Source: Pseudomonadales bacterium (lineage in GTDB: Bacteria; Pseudomonadota; Gammaproteobacteria; Pseudomonadales; Pseudohongiellaceae). From it: a stretch of 33,259 nucleotides of DNA. Within the stretch, counting starts at the first letter, position 1. Every line of letters begins with the position of its first letter. The stretch spans positions 1 to 33,259 of the forward strand of contig JALEHB010000221.1 of the NCBI GenBank assembly GCA_022763285.1. The letters are read 5' to 3'. Positions 8,344 through 15,871 of this stretch are shown one piece after another. A program made the position numbers and the translations under genes. The notes beneath the pieces were generated by a model that did not search any database, was not told the origin of the DNA, and saw only the letters and a program-made list of their open reading frames with translations.

Positions 8344-8577
8344 ATGCGTTGTGCCATCCTGATTCTGATGAGTTTGCTTGCTCTGCCCCTGGCAGCGCAG
8401 GAAGTCAGCGCCGAGCAGAATGAAACCGATCAGGCGCAAACCGATGCGGCAGAGTCAGAACTGATTCTCGACGACTCAGAAGCTGAAGATGAAGACGAGG
8501 AAGAGTCGCCCGAACGTTTTATTCCCACCGAGGAAATCTCCCAGGATCTCGGGGTGGCATTCCCGGTTGATATCTAG
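8344..8577 (+). CDS. Small acidic secreted protein
   Basis: A 77-residue product starting 3 bases after the PEGA/FGE-like gene. The first 18 residues are a clear signal peptide (CAILILMSLLALPLAAQ, cleavage likely after AA or AAQ). The mature part is strongly acidic, with a run of Asp/Glu (DDSEAEDEDEEES) and few basic residues, ending in FIPTEEISQDLGVAFPVDI. It contains no cysteine after the signal peptide, so it is not a lipoprotein. Tight spacing and matching strand argue that it is real and belongs to the cluster. It might be a small accessory or calcium-binding periplasmic protein; I recognise no family. A hairpin follows it before the channel gene. Confidence 0.65.
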   Translation: MRCAILILMSLLALPLAAQEVSAEQNETDQAQTDAAESELILDDSEAEDEDEEESPERFIPTEEISQDLGVAFPVDI

Positions 8578-8580
8578 ATC

Positions 8581-8604
8581 CAGCCCGGTTCCCGGGCCGG
8601 GCTG
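8581..8604 (+). other. Intercistronic GC-rich hairpin
   Basis: CAGCCCGG (8581-8588) pairs perfectly with CCGGGCTG (8597-8604) around an 8-base loop. No T tract follows; instead GGCTGTAA occurs twice (8600-8607 and 8610-8617). It lies between the small acidic protein and the proton-channel gene. It looks more like an mRNA stability or partial-attenuation element than a strong intrinsic terminator. Confidence 0.5.
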
Positions 8605-8642
8605 TAACAGGCTGTAAGAGAAAGACTAGCAAAGGAAGTATT

Positions 8643-9458
8643 ATGAGGCAGGGTTCTTTATACGAAACATTGTTCCAGATCGGTACGCTGATATTTGCCA
8701 TTATCATCGTCCATGCCAGCTATGTGACCGTGATCCGGCCCAATGCCGAACTGATCCAGGAACAGCAGAATGTCCTGCAGCAGACCGATGAGAACTTTGT
8801 GCCGGAACGATCGGTCTTTATTATTCTGCGAGACTTCGAGCAGGAGACCTGCATTATTCTGATGCTCTGGGCCATGTCCATTATCGGTATGAAAGCGGGC
8901 CACACCCTGCGCCAGCGATCGCTGCTGGACCGCACCCTGATACAGGTTTCCGATGGCATGAGTATCTTGCCGGAAGATGCGCGCAATTACGCCAGGCCGG
9001 TTCAGGCCCTGCCAGAAAAAGAAAAGGAATACCTGCTGCCCCGAGCTCTGCTCGCTGGCCTGCATCGTTTTCAAAGCACCCGTAATATCCAGGACGTATC
9101 CAATACGGTCAAGGATGTCTGTGAGACTGAAGCCGACCGCATGGAAACGGAACTCACCATCGTCCGCTATATCGCCTGGGCGATTCCATCCATTGGCTTT
9201 TTGGGTACGGTGCGGGGCATCGGTACCGCCCTGGGGCAGGCCTATCAGGCTGTGAGTGGCGATATTGTCGGCGTCACAGTCAGCCTGGGGGTCGCCTTCA
9301 ATTCAACCTTTGTGGCCCTGGTGGTGAGCATATTGCTGATGTTCCTGTTGCACCAGTTACAGCTGCTGCAGGATCGTCTGGTACTGGACAGCCAGAACTA
9401 TTGCGATGAGAAGCTCATTCGTCATCTGCAGGTGCCGGAGCGGGATAGTGAAGCATGA
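8643..9458 (+). CDS. MotA/TolQ/ExbB-family proton channel protein
   Basis: A 271-residue inner-membrane protein with AAGGAAG 4 bases upstream of its ATG. Transmembrane helices are visible at about residues 10-31, 69-85, 175-197 and 208-237, with a cytoplasmic loop of about 90 residues between the second and third. The third helix contains AWAIPSIGFLGTVRGIGTAL, which matches the GLLGTVxGM signature of ExbB/TolQ/MotA, and the fourth contains VSLGVAFNSTFVALVVSI, matching the family's final pore helix. These proteins form pentamers that use the proton motive force to rotate or move an Asp-bearing partner (ExbD, TolR, MotB). No standard ExbD/TolR gene is adjacent. The only plausible partners are the two VWA proteins downstream, whose N-terminal helix carries such an Asp. 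Its stop overlaps the next start by 4 bases. Confidence 0.9.
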   Translation: MRQGSLYETLFQIGTLIFAIIIVHASYVTVIRPNAELIQEQQNVLQQTDENFVPERSVFIILRDFEQETCIILMLWAMSIIGMKAGHTLRQRSLLDRTLIQVSDGMSILPEDARNYARPVQALPEKEKEYLLPRALLAGLHRFQSTRNIQDVSNTVKDVCETEADRMETELTIVRYIAWAIPSIGFLGTVRGIGTALGQAYQAVSGDIVGVTVSLGVAFNSTFVALVVSILLMFLLHQLQLLQDRLVLDSQNYCDEKLIRHLQVPERDSEA

Positions 9459-10798
9459 GCACCCGGGTCATTGAGCTCAATGACAGCGCCATCAAGCTTG
9501 GAGATGAAAGCGGTGTGCTCATCAGCAGTCCAGGCTTTGCCCTGGCCGATGACAAAATCATTCATCTGGGTGAGGAGGCGGAGCGGCAGGCGCGACTCAA
9601 ACCCACCAGCAGTTTTAACAAATACTGGCATGAACTGAGCCTCGAGCCCTATTCCGGCGCCGGCAGTTTTCGCCATTACGCGGATATCGCCCACGCCCAG
9701 CTCATGCACCTGGCTGAACACAGTGGCAGCGAGGGTGAAGTGATCTTTGCCGTGCCGGGCAGTTTCTCCCAACAGCAACTGGCCATCCTGCTGGGTATTG
9801 CACAACAGACCCCCCTGCGACCGGTGGGGGTGGTGGACTCAGCCCTGGCCGCCGCCATTGTCAGTGCCAGCGCCGAAAGAATTATCTATGTGGATATGCA
9901 GCTGCATCAGGTGGTGCTGACACGCCTGCTGCTGCGTGATGAGCAGCTGGAAAGTGAAGAGGTGATCCAGATTCCCGGCGTCGGCAGCCAGAATTTCATG
10001 GACTTGCTGATGCAACTGAGCACCGATCTGTTTATTCAGCAGTGCCGCTTCAATCCCCAGCACAATGCCGAGTCGGAACAGCAACTCTACAACGCCCTGC
10101 CAGCCTGGCTACGGCAGGAGGAGAACGAGCAGGGCTCGCTGGTGGTGGAGTTGAACAGTGGTGGCAATGTGCATACTGCCAAACTGCCCCGGGAGGAACT
10201 GGTGACTTCCCTGGCCGGGCATTACCGCAAGATTGATCAGCAGATTCAGGCCTTGCTGGGGGACCACGGTGCCCAGCTGTTGTTGAATCCAAACATGGCA
10301 GCCTTGCCCGGATTGAACCGGGCTTTCAATCACCATGCCGATCTGGTGGTGGTGGATGATCAGGCGGTGCTGCAGGGCAGCCTGCGCAGCAAGCAGCATA
10401 TTGCCCTGGGGGATGCCGGTATCCGCCGCATCAAACGTCTGCCGGTACATGATGAGCTGAAGCTGAAACTGGACAGCCAGCCGGACAAGGCCCAACTGCC
10501 AACCCATGTACTGCTTGACAATCAGGCCTGGGCCGCGGCCGATCTGACCCTGTTGTCCAGTGCCAGATCCGGCAATGGCCAGGCAGCCGGCAGCCTGGCG
10601 CTGAACCTGCCGGGCCTGCCGGAAGTACTGGCCAGACTGGAACGTCGCGGTTCGGCCCTGGTTCTCACTGAAGCCTGCAAGCAATTACGGCTGAACGCCG
10701 CGCCGGCAGAGACGCAGGTCAGCCTGAAGGCGGGCGACACACTCAGTTTCGAGGGACAGTCCCTGAGCCTGAACCTGATTCGGGTACATAATGTCTGA
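9455..10798 (+). CDS. Degenerate Hsp70/actin-like protein
   Basis: A 447-residue protein without signal peptide or membrane helix, so presumably cytoplasmic. Residues 96-134 (VIFAVPGSFSQQQLAILLGI, then VGVVDSALAAAI) follow the Hsp70/actin-superfamily pattern in which a VPa-f-qR segment leads to the Ep-AAA motif, and 143-152 (IIYVDMQLHQ) sits where the phosphate-2 loop would be. Near residues 285-315, HGAQLLLNPNMAALPGLNRA and VVDDQAVLQGSL resemble the late adenosine-loop region. The canonical DxGTT phosphate-1 loop is not evident (the N-terminus reads VIELNDSAIKLGDESG), so ATP binding is uncertain. It overlaps the channel gene by 4 bases and the first VWA gene by 8, indicating translational coupling and probably fixed stoichiometry. 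The superfamily assignment rests on pattern only. Confidence 0.6.
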   Translation: MSTRVIELNDSAIKLGDESGVLISSPGFALADDKIIHLGEEAERQARLKPTSSFNKYWHELSLEPYSGAGSFRHYADIAHAQLMHLAEHSGSEGEVIFAVPGSFSQQQLAILLGIAQQTPLRPVGVVDSALAAAIVSASAERIIYVDMQLHQVVLTRLLLRDEQLESEEVIQIPGVGSQNFMDLLMQLSTDLFIQQCRFNPQHNAESEQQLYNALPAWLRQEENEQGSLVVELNSGGNVHTAKLPREELVTSLAGHYRKIDQQIQALLGDHGAQLLLNPNMAALPGLNRAFNHHADLVVVDDQAVLQGSLRSKQHIALGDAGIRRIKRLPVHDELKLKLDSQPDKAQLPTHVLLDNQAWAAADLTLLSSARSGNGQAAGSLALNLPGLPEVLARLERRGSALVLTEACKQLRLNAAPAETQVSLKAGDTLSFEGQSLSLNLIRVHNV

Positions 10799-11891
10799 CA
10801 CCAAGAACAAGCGCCGCCGCGTCAATCCCCTCAGTCTGGCCTTTCTGGACGTGATGTTCTGTGGCTTTGGCGCGGTGATCCTGATTTTCCTGATTCTCGA
10901 TCACACCAGTACCATCGCCGAATCGGAATCCAATCCGGTACTGACGGCAGAAGTGAATTTGCTGCGCGAAGAAGTTCTGGAAGGGGAGGAGGGCCTGGTG
11001 CGCCTGCGCAACACCCTGTCGGATCTGGATCTTGAAGTGGTCACGGCCCAGGGGCTGGCTACCCGTATCCAGGAGCAGATCGATGACTTCCTGCAGGAGC
11101 TGGCGGCGCTGGAAAATACCAGTATCGCCAGTGAGGACAGTGTCGAGCAGTTGCGTTCGGATATTCAGCAACTGGAAGAGGAGCTGCGGCGCCTCAGGGC
11201 CGAAGCGGAACAGCAGGAAGGCAATAATGTGCGGCAGTTCATCGGCGACGGCAATCGCCAGTACCTGTCCGGCCTGTTTCTGGGTGGTCAGCGCATTCTG
11301 TTGCTGGTGGACAGCTCTGCCAGCATGCTGGACAGCACCCTGGTCAATATCATCCGCACCCGTAATATGAGCGATCAGCGCAAACGCAATGCACCAAAGT
11401 GGCAGCGTGTTGTCAAAACCGTGGACTGGATCACCACCCAGTTGCCTATTACCAGCCAGTACCAGCTCTGGCGTTTCGATGATGACTACAGCAGTGTGAT
11501 CGATGGCCCGGCTGACAGCTGGCTGGAGGTGGCAGACCGGGACCTGCTCAATGAAGCCATTGACCAAGTCCGACAGCTGGTCCCCGAAGATGGCACCAAT
11601 CTGGAGCAGGTGTTCGCGGCAGTGGCCGGCATGAGCCCCTTGCCTGACAATATATTCCTGATTACCGACGGTCTGCCCACCCTTAACGGGCGTAACAGTT
11701 CTGACAGCGTAATCACCCCAAGACGCCGGCTGGAGTTGTTCGAAGACGCAGTTGAAGTGCTTCCCGAGGGAATTCCGGTCAATATAATACTGATGCCCCT
11801 GGAAGGAGATCCGAGTGCCGCCGCCGCCTACTGGCAATTGGCACAATACTCGCAAGGTTCCTTTTTGACTCCTTCAAAGGACTGGCCCTAG
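10791..11891 (+). CDS. ExbD-like transmembrane helix fused to a VWA domain (first paralogue)
   Basis: A 366-residue protein. A basic N-terminus (KNKRRR) precedes one transmembrane helix at about residues 16-37 with Asp20 in the motif FLDVMFCGFGAVI. The placement of this Asp matches the proton-pathway Asp of ExbD/TolR/MotB. Residues about 45-145 are acidic coiled coil. A von Willebrand factor A domain follows from about residue 165: the metal-binding motif DSSAS starts at Asp174, and ITDGLPT supplies a later Asp. By the positive-inside rule, the coiled coil and VWA domain are periplasmic. The gene overlaps the actin-like gene by 8 bases, and its stop is 11 bases before the second paralogue. 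I infer that it is the moving partner of the ExbB-like channel. Confidence 0.85.
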   Translation: MSDTKNKRRRVNPLSLAFLDVMFCGFGAVILIFLILDHTSTIAESESNPVLTAEVNLLREEVLEGEEGLVRLRNTLSDLDLEVVTAQGLATRIQEQIDDFLQELAALENTSIASEDSVEQLRSDIQQLEEELRRLRAEAEQQEGNNVRQFIGDGNRQYLSGLFLGGQRILLLVDSSASMLDSTLVNIIRTRNMSDQRKRNAPKWQRVVKTVDWITTQLPITSQYQLWRFDDDYSSVIDGPADSWLEVADRDLLNEAIDQVRQLVPEDGTNLEQVFAAVAGMSPLPDNIFLITDGLPTLNGRNSSDSVITPRRRLELFEDAVEVLPEGIPVNIILMPLEGDPSAAAAYWQLAQYSQGSFLTPSKDWP

Positions 11892-11902
11892 AGAGCAGAG
11901 TG

Positions 11903-12907
11903 ATGCGACGCAAGAACCGGGAAACAGATTCCTTTACCGTGTCCTTTCTGGACGTGGCCTCCTGTGGGTTTGGCGCCATGATCATTCTGCTGATGATCAC
12001 CAAATCCCAGGCACCCATTACCCTGGAGTTTTCGGAAGTGACGCCCCAGGCCACCGTCAGTGAGTTGCAGGAGGAGTTGTTCGCCATACGCGGCGAAACC
12101 CGTATTCTCAACCGGGAGCTGAATGCCAAGCAGGAGCAGCTGTCGGCCCTGGATGAGCGTATTGCCCGCCTGCGCCGGGATCTGAATGATGTGCAGGGCC
12201 GATATGAGGCAACCGCCCAGCTTTCCGAGGAGAATTCTGAAGAGTATGGTCAGTTGGCCATCGCCCGTCAGTCCCTGACCGAGGAGATGCAGCGTCTGCT
12301 GGCCAACACTGTGGCGCCGGAGAACAATGCCATTGGCGGGGTACCGGTGGACAGCGAGTACATCATCTTTGTGATTGATACCTCCGGCAGTATGTTCAAC
12401 AACCCCAGCTGGGGGAAAATGCTGGGGGTCATCGACGATACCCTCAATGTCTATCCGGAAGTGAAGGGAATCCAGGTCATGAATGACATGGGCGACTATA
12501 TGTTCGACAGCTACCGGGGAGACTGGATCCCGGATACACCCGGCCGTCGCACTCAGATACTGAACACCCTGCGCAGCTGGAATCCCTACAGCAACAGTAG
12601 CCCTGTAGAAGGTGTGACACGGGCAATAAATACCTTTTATTCCCCGGACAGGAAAATTAGTATCTACGTACTGGGCGATGATTTTCAGCCCGGTGGCTCC
12701 ATCGAGGAAGTGCTGAATACCATTGACCGCATCAATGTGGAGGATGCGGACGGCAATCGCCTGGTACGTATCCATGGCATTGGCTTTCCGACCATTTTCG
12801 CGGGGCCCCAGCGCTTCCAGCAGAGTGTTTATCGCTACTCAACACTGATGCGCGAGATGACACAAAGAAATGGTGGTACATTTGTAGGGCTGAACGACTT
12901 TCGCTGA
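11903..12907 (+). CDS. ExbD-like transmembrane helix fused to a VWA domain (second paralogue)
   Basis: A 334-residue protein from ATG 11903 (GTG 11900 is possible). It has the same plan as the preceding gene: short basic N-terminus, one helix with Asp17 in FLDVASCGFGAMI, a coiled coil at about residues 45-125, then a VWA domain with the complete metal-binding motif DTSGS starting at Asp159 and GDDF near residue 255. The shared FLDVxxCGFGAxI motif, although the VWA sequences have diverged, shows that the pair arose by duplication and that the helix is under strong constraint. ExbD and TolR act as dimers inside a pentameric channel, so the two may form a heterodimer with the channel at 8643-9458. 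VWA domains bind proteins through a bound divalent cation; the ligand here is unknown. Confidence 0.85.
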   Translation: MRRKNRETDSFTVSFLDVASCGFGAMIILLMITKSQAPITLEFSEVTPQATVSELQEELFAIRGETRILNRELNAKQEQLSALDERIARLRRDLNDVQGRYEATAQLSEENSEEYGQLAIARQSLTEEMQRLLANTVAPENNAIGGVPVDSEYIIFVIDTSGSMFNNPSWGKMLGVIDDTLNVYPEVKGIQVMNDMGDYMFDSYRGDWIPDTPGRRTQILNTLRSWNPYSNSSPVEGVTRAINTFYSPDRKISIYVLGDDFQPGGSIEEVLNTIDRINVEDADGNRLVRIHGIGFPTIFAGPQRFQQSVYRYSTLMREMTQRNGGTFVGLNDFR

Positions 12908-12953
12908 ACGGTTTCGCAACTCTCAGTGCGAACGGGATTATCAGGCAATGACG

Positions 12954-13595
12954 ATGAACAGATTGACAGGCAAGACTACTTACACAGGCTGGTTGCGGGC
13001 AACGTTGCTGCTGCCCCTGGCACTGCTTGCTGCCTGTGGTGTGAATAATGTTGTAATCGAAGGCAGCTTTCCGACCCCCAATATCGAACCTTTACCGATG
13101 ACGGTGGCGGTGTACTACGATGATGCCCTGCGCCAGTTCAGTTATATCGAATATTCCGAGACTGGCCAGGAGGAATACAATATCGAGAGCGGGGTCTCCC
13201 ATATTGCCCTGTTCGACGCCATCCTGCCGGCCATGTTCAGTGAGGTGCTTGTAGTCAATTCCCTGGAAGAGGCCCGCAGTGCCGAGGTGGATGCGGTTTT
13301 CGCACCCGCCATTGAAGAGTTTCAACTGGCACTTCCAGCCAAAACCAAGCTTGACGTTTATGAAGTGTGGATCAAATACAATATGCGTCTGGTGTCTGCC
13401 GATGGCGAATCTATCGCCGACTGGGTACTGACCTCCTATGGCAAGACACCGACTGCTACTTTCCGCTCGGAAGAAGCCGCCATCAACGACGCCGCCATCG
13501 TGGCGCTGCGTGATCTGGCATCCAGCTTCTCCCTGAGCTTTACCCAGGTACCGGAAGTACGAGACTGGTTAACTAGCCGTGGGATACGGACTTGA
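12954..13595 (+). CDS. Lipoprotein of unknown function
   Basis: The start is ATG 12954 or ATG 12948, two codons upstream; neither has a strong ribosome-binding site. The product (213 residues from 12954) has a signal peptide ending in the lipobox LLAAC, with Cys at residue 28. The mature domain opens with strands (MTVAVYYDDALRQFSYIEYS) and contains FDAILPAMFSEVLVV and AVFAPAIEEFQLALP, an alternating strand/helix layout resembling small outer-membrane lipoproteins with an anticodon-binding-like or TolB-N-like fold. It is 46 bases after the second VWA gene, on the same strand. Residues 35-45 are consistent with an outer-membrane lipoprotein linker, with no Asp at position +2. Function unknown; cluster membership is inferred from position. 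Confidence 0.75.
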   Translation: MNRLTGKTTYTGWLRATLLLPLALLAACGVNNVVIEGSFPTPNIEPLPMTVAVYYDDALRQFSYIEYSETGQEEYNIESGVSHIALFDAILPAMFSEVLVVNSLEEARSAEVDAVFAPAIEEFQLALPAKTKLDVYEVWIKYNMRLVSADGESIADWVLTSYGKTPTATFRSEEAAINDAAIVALRDLASSFSLSFTQVPEVRDWLTSRGIRT

Positions 13596-13608
13596 TGTGA
13601 GGTGAGTG

Positions 13609-14280
13609 ATGACTGCGCCTGTTGAGTTCAAAAATTTGAAACTGTTATTGGCCGCCGTTCTGGTCGGCCTGACCGCCTGTACCAGCACAACCGTGGATGA
13701 GTTTCGCCAGGGCGAGACGGGTATAGAAAGCCATGAGTCGGTGGTGATTCTGGGCCGCCGCCAGGCCAGTGACTATGAAACCCGTTCGGAGTTTGTGGAA
13801 TGTGTCGGAGACCGCATGGCAAGGGGTGATGATGCCCTCAGTGTGGTGCCGGAGCAGGAGTTTATTGACGCCATGTTCCCCTGGTTCGAACCGCGCACGG
13901 CGCCGCTGCGCACCCGTGATCTGGAACAGCTCATGGCCGAGGACGTGGTGGCCAACAAGATGAACGAATTCGGTATTCGCTACATTGTCTGGGTAGACGG
14001 ACAAACAGAGACTACAGACAGAGCGGGCTCTATCTCCTGTACCATTGGCCCCGGCGGCGGTGGCTGCTTTGGTTTTGGTACCTGGGAAGACGACGCCAAT
14101 TTTGATGCCCGGGTCTGGGATGTGGGTTCCCTGACCAATGTTGGCACTATCAATGCCGATGCTTCAGGGCAATCCTATCTGCCGGCCCTGGTCGTACCCA
14201 TACCATTGATTGCCAGAGTAGAGGCCAATGCCTGTAATCGCCTGGCAACCCAACTCAAACAGTTTGTAAACGGCAGTTAG
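13609..14280 (+). CDS. Lipoprotein of unknown function
   Basis: A 223-residue lipoprotein from ATG 13609 (GTG 13606 one codon earlier), preceded by GAGGTGAG. The lipobox is GLTAC, with the lipidated Cys at residue 24. The mature part contains a segment VVILGRRQASDYETRSEFVECVGDRM, an ARxLE-like helix region, and FGIRYIVWVDGQTE followed by a glycine-rich loop (CTIGPGGGGCFGFGTW) with two cysteines that could form a disulfide. The C-terminal helix ACNRLATQLKQFV resembles that of small secreted stress-related lipoproteins. It is 13 bases after the preceding lipoprotein gene, so the two are probably co-transcribed. No function can be assigned. Confidence 0.75.
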   Translation: MTAPVEFKNLKLLLAAVLVGLTACTSTTVDEFRQGETGIESHESVVILGRRQASDYETRSEFVECVGDRMARGDDALSVVPEQEFIDAMFPWFEPRTAPLRTRDLEQLMAEDVVANKMNEFGIRYIVWVDGQTETTDRAGSISCTIGPGGGGCFGFGTWEDDANFDARVWDVGSLTNVGTINADASGQSYLPALVVPIPLIARVEANACNRLATQLKQFVNGS

Positions 14281-14317
14281 ACAGGTTCCCGTTCCTGGCT
14301 GCCCTGAAGGTGGCAAT

Positions 14318-15820
14318 ATGTTGTATTCAGGAATTCTCAGTCCGGTGATTAGTCCTACCCGCAAGCTGGCCAGGTTAGCCCTGGCCTCGGGTCTTGCCCT
14401 GTTCTTGCTACAGGGCTGTGCGGTAAATCCCGCCACCGGCGATGCCAATATGGTGTTCATGTCGGAGAGCCGGGAAAAGGAAATCGGCGCCGAAGAGCAT
14501 GAAAAAATCCTCGCCAGCATGCCCATGTATGAAGACGAGGAACTGCTGGCCTATGTCAACAAGGTGGGCCAGCGGGTGGCAGCAGTCAGTCACCGTCCCG
14601 ACCTGGAATATCAGTTTTTCATCATCGACAGCCCGGACATCAATGCCATGGCATTGCCTGGCGGCTATGTCTATGTGAATCGCGGCCTGCTTACCTTCAT
14701 GAATGAGGAAGCAGAACTGGCTGCCGTTCTGGCCCATGAGATTGGTCACATCACCGCCCGCCACGCCGTGCAGCAACATGCCCGAGGCGCGCTGGCCAAT
14801 GCGGCTTCCACCGTCGGTGGTTTTGTCACCGCCGTGGCAACCGGCAGTGGCTACGTCGGTTCCCAGATCAGCCAGGTGACCTCAATATGGGCTCAGACCG
14901 GTCTCAGCGGTTTCGGCCGTGAAGGCGAGTTGGAGGCGGACAGCCTGGGGGCAGAGTACCTGCTCCGGGCGGGCTATGATCCGGCCAATATGATCGACGT
15001 CATCACCGTGCTGAAAAACCAGGAAGACTTCAATCGTCGTGTGCAGGGCAATCGTGGCAGCTATCACGGGGTCTTTGCCACCCACCCGCGCAATGACACC
15101 CGATTGCAGCAGGCCATTGCTGCCGTGGGAGATCTGGATGAAAGTGAGCTGGCCGAGACCGACGATGCAGGGTTTCGCAAGCACATCGATGGTCTGATTC
15201 TGGGTGAGAGCAATGCTGCCCGGCAGATGGATACTCGCAATCGCTATTACCAGACCCTGCTGGGTTACACCCTGGTATTTCCCGATGACTGGGCTATTAA
15301 TGAGACTACCACCACGGCCACCGCCGGGAATCCGGAAGTGGGCAATCTCAGGATTGAGGTGCAACGTCTGCAGCAGAACATAGAGCCACGTGTCTTCATA
15401 AGAGACGTACTGGGCATCGAGGGCTTGCAGAAATCCGAACCCCTGCAGCAGTATCGCCTGATCGGCCATACCGGCATGACCAGCAGCGCCAATGGCAAAG
15501 CCGAGCGAGTGGCGGTGATCTACTTTGGACCCCGGGCCTATATTCTGCGTGGTGAAATTCTGGACAACAGCGCCGTCGACGAGATCGATGACCTGTTGCT
15601 GGCCTCGATCCGGACCTTTCGACCGATTCAGGCCGGAGAAGCGGGTAACAGCCGGGAGCCGCGTATCCGCTATGTTCAGGCCAGCGAACACTTCGACTTC
15701 GCGGTGGTCGCCCAGAGCAGCCCACTGGGCCCCAATGCCGAGCCCATGCTGCGTCTTCTCAATGGCTACTATCCCAGTGGGCAGCCCGAAGCGGGCGAAT
15801 GGATCAAGCTGGTCGAGTAG
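14318..15820 (+). CDS. M48-family metalloprotease lipoprotein
   Basis: A 500-residue protein starting at ATG 14318 behind GAAGGTGG. The signal peptide ends in the lipobox LLQGC (Cys34). The peptidase domain has the zinc motif HEIGH (His140, Glu141, His144) and, about 60 residues later, EADSLG (Glu206) as the third ligand. INAMALPGGYVYVNRGLL before the zinc site is typical of the BepA/LoiP/Oma1-like branch, which acts in the periplasm on misassembled outer-membrane proteins. The C-terminal 200 residues are an additional beta-rich region (LLGYTLVFPDDWAI, VAVIYFGPRAYIL) ending in a LysM-like module (FAVVAQSSPLGPNA, LLNGYY). The activity looks intact. Whether it serves the upstream cluster is unknown; a 37-base gap permits co-transcription. 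Confidence 0.88.
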   Translation: MLYSGILSPVISPTRKLARLALASGLALFLLQGCAVNPATGDANMVFMSESREKEIGAEEHEKILASMPMYEDEELLAYVNKVGQRVAAVSHRPDLEYQFFIIDSPDINAMALPGGYVYVNRGLLTFMNEEAELAAVLAHEIGHITARHAVQQHARGALANAASTVGGFVTAVATGSGYVGSQISQVTSIWAQTGLSGFGREGELEADSLGAEYLLRAGYDPANMIDVITVLKNQEDFNRRVQGNRGSYHGVFATHPRNDTRLQQAIAAVGDLDESELAETDDAGFRKHIDGLILGESNAARQMDTRNRYYQTLLGYTLVFPDDWAINETTTTATAGNPEVGNLRIEVQRLQQNIEPRVFIRDVLGIEGLQKSEPLQQYRLIGHTGMTSSANGKAERVAVIYFGPRAYILRGEILDNSAVDEIDDLLLASIRTFRPIQAGEAGNSREPRIRYVQASEHFDFAVVAQSSPLGPNAEPMLRLLNGYYPSGQPEAGEWIKLVE

Positions 15821-15871
15821 GACCTTACTCCGGGCGGACCCCCTGCTCAATTTCCCTGCCGCTGCCCCATT

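Noticed and set aside
10743-11855. Long minus-strand frame opposite the first VWA gene
   Set aside because: It mirrors a gene with well-supported VWA and transmembrane motifs. Such long shadow frames are common in GC-rich coding sequence.
8643-12907. Zorya-type defence system (ZorA/ZorB are MotA/MotB-like)
   Set aside because: No OmpA-like ZorB domain, no long ZorA cytoplasmic tail, and no ZorC/ZorD/ZorE helicase or nuclease gene. The neighbours are lipoproteins and scaffolds.
10791-12907. MoxR/Bat-type VWA cluster or TerY-type VWA
   Set aside because: There is no MoxR AAA ATPase, no DUF58 protein and no Ter gene. The N-terminal Asp helix is not a feature of those families.
12913-12932. Terminator after the second VWA gene
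   Set aside because: A 6-bp stem TTCGCA/TGCGAA is present, but there is no T tract and the stem is weak.
8643-14280. Tol-Pal system
   Set aside because: TolA, TolB, Pal and CpoB signatures are missing, and the ExbD-like proteins end in VWA domains.
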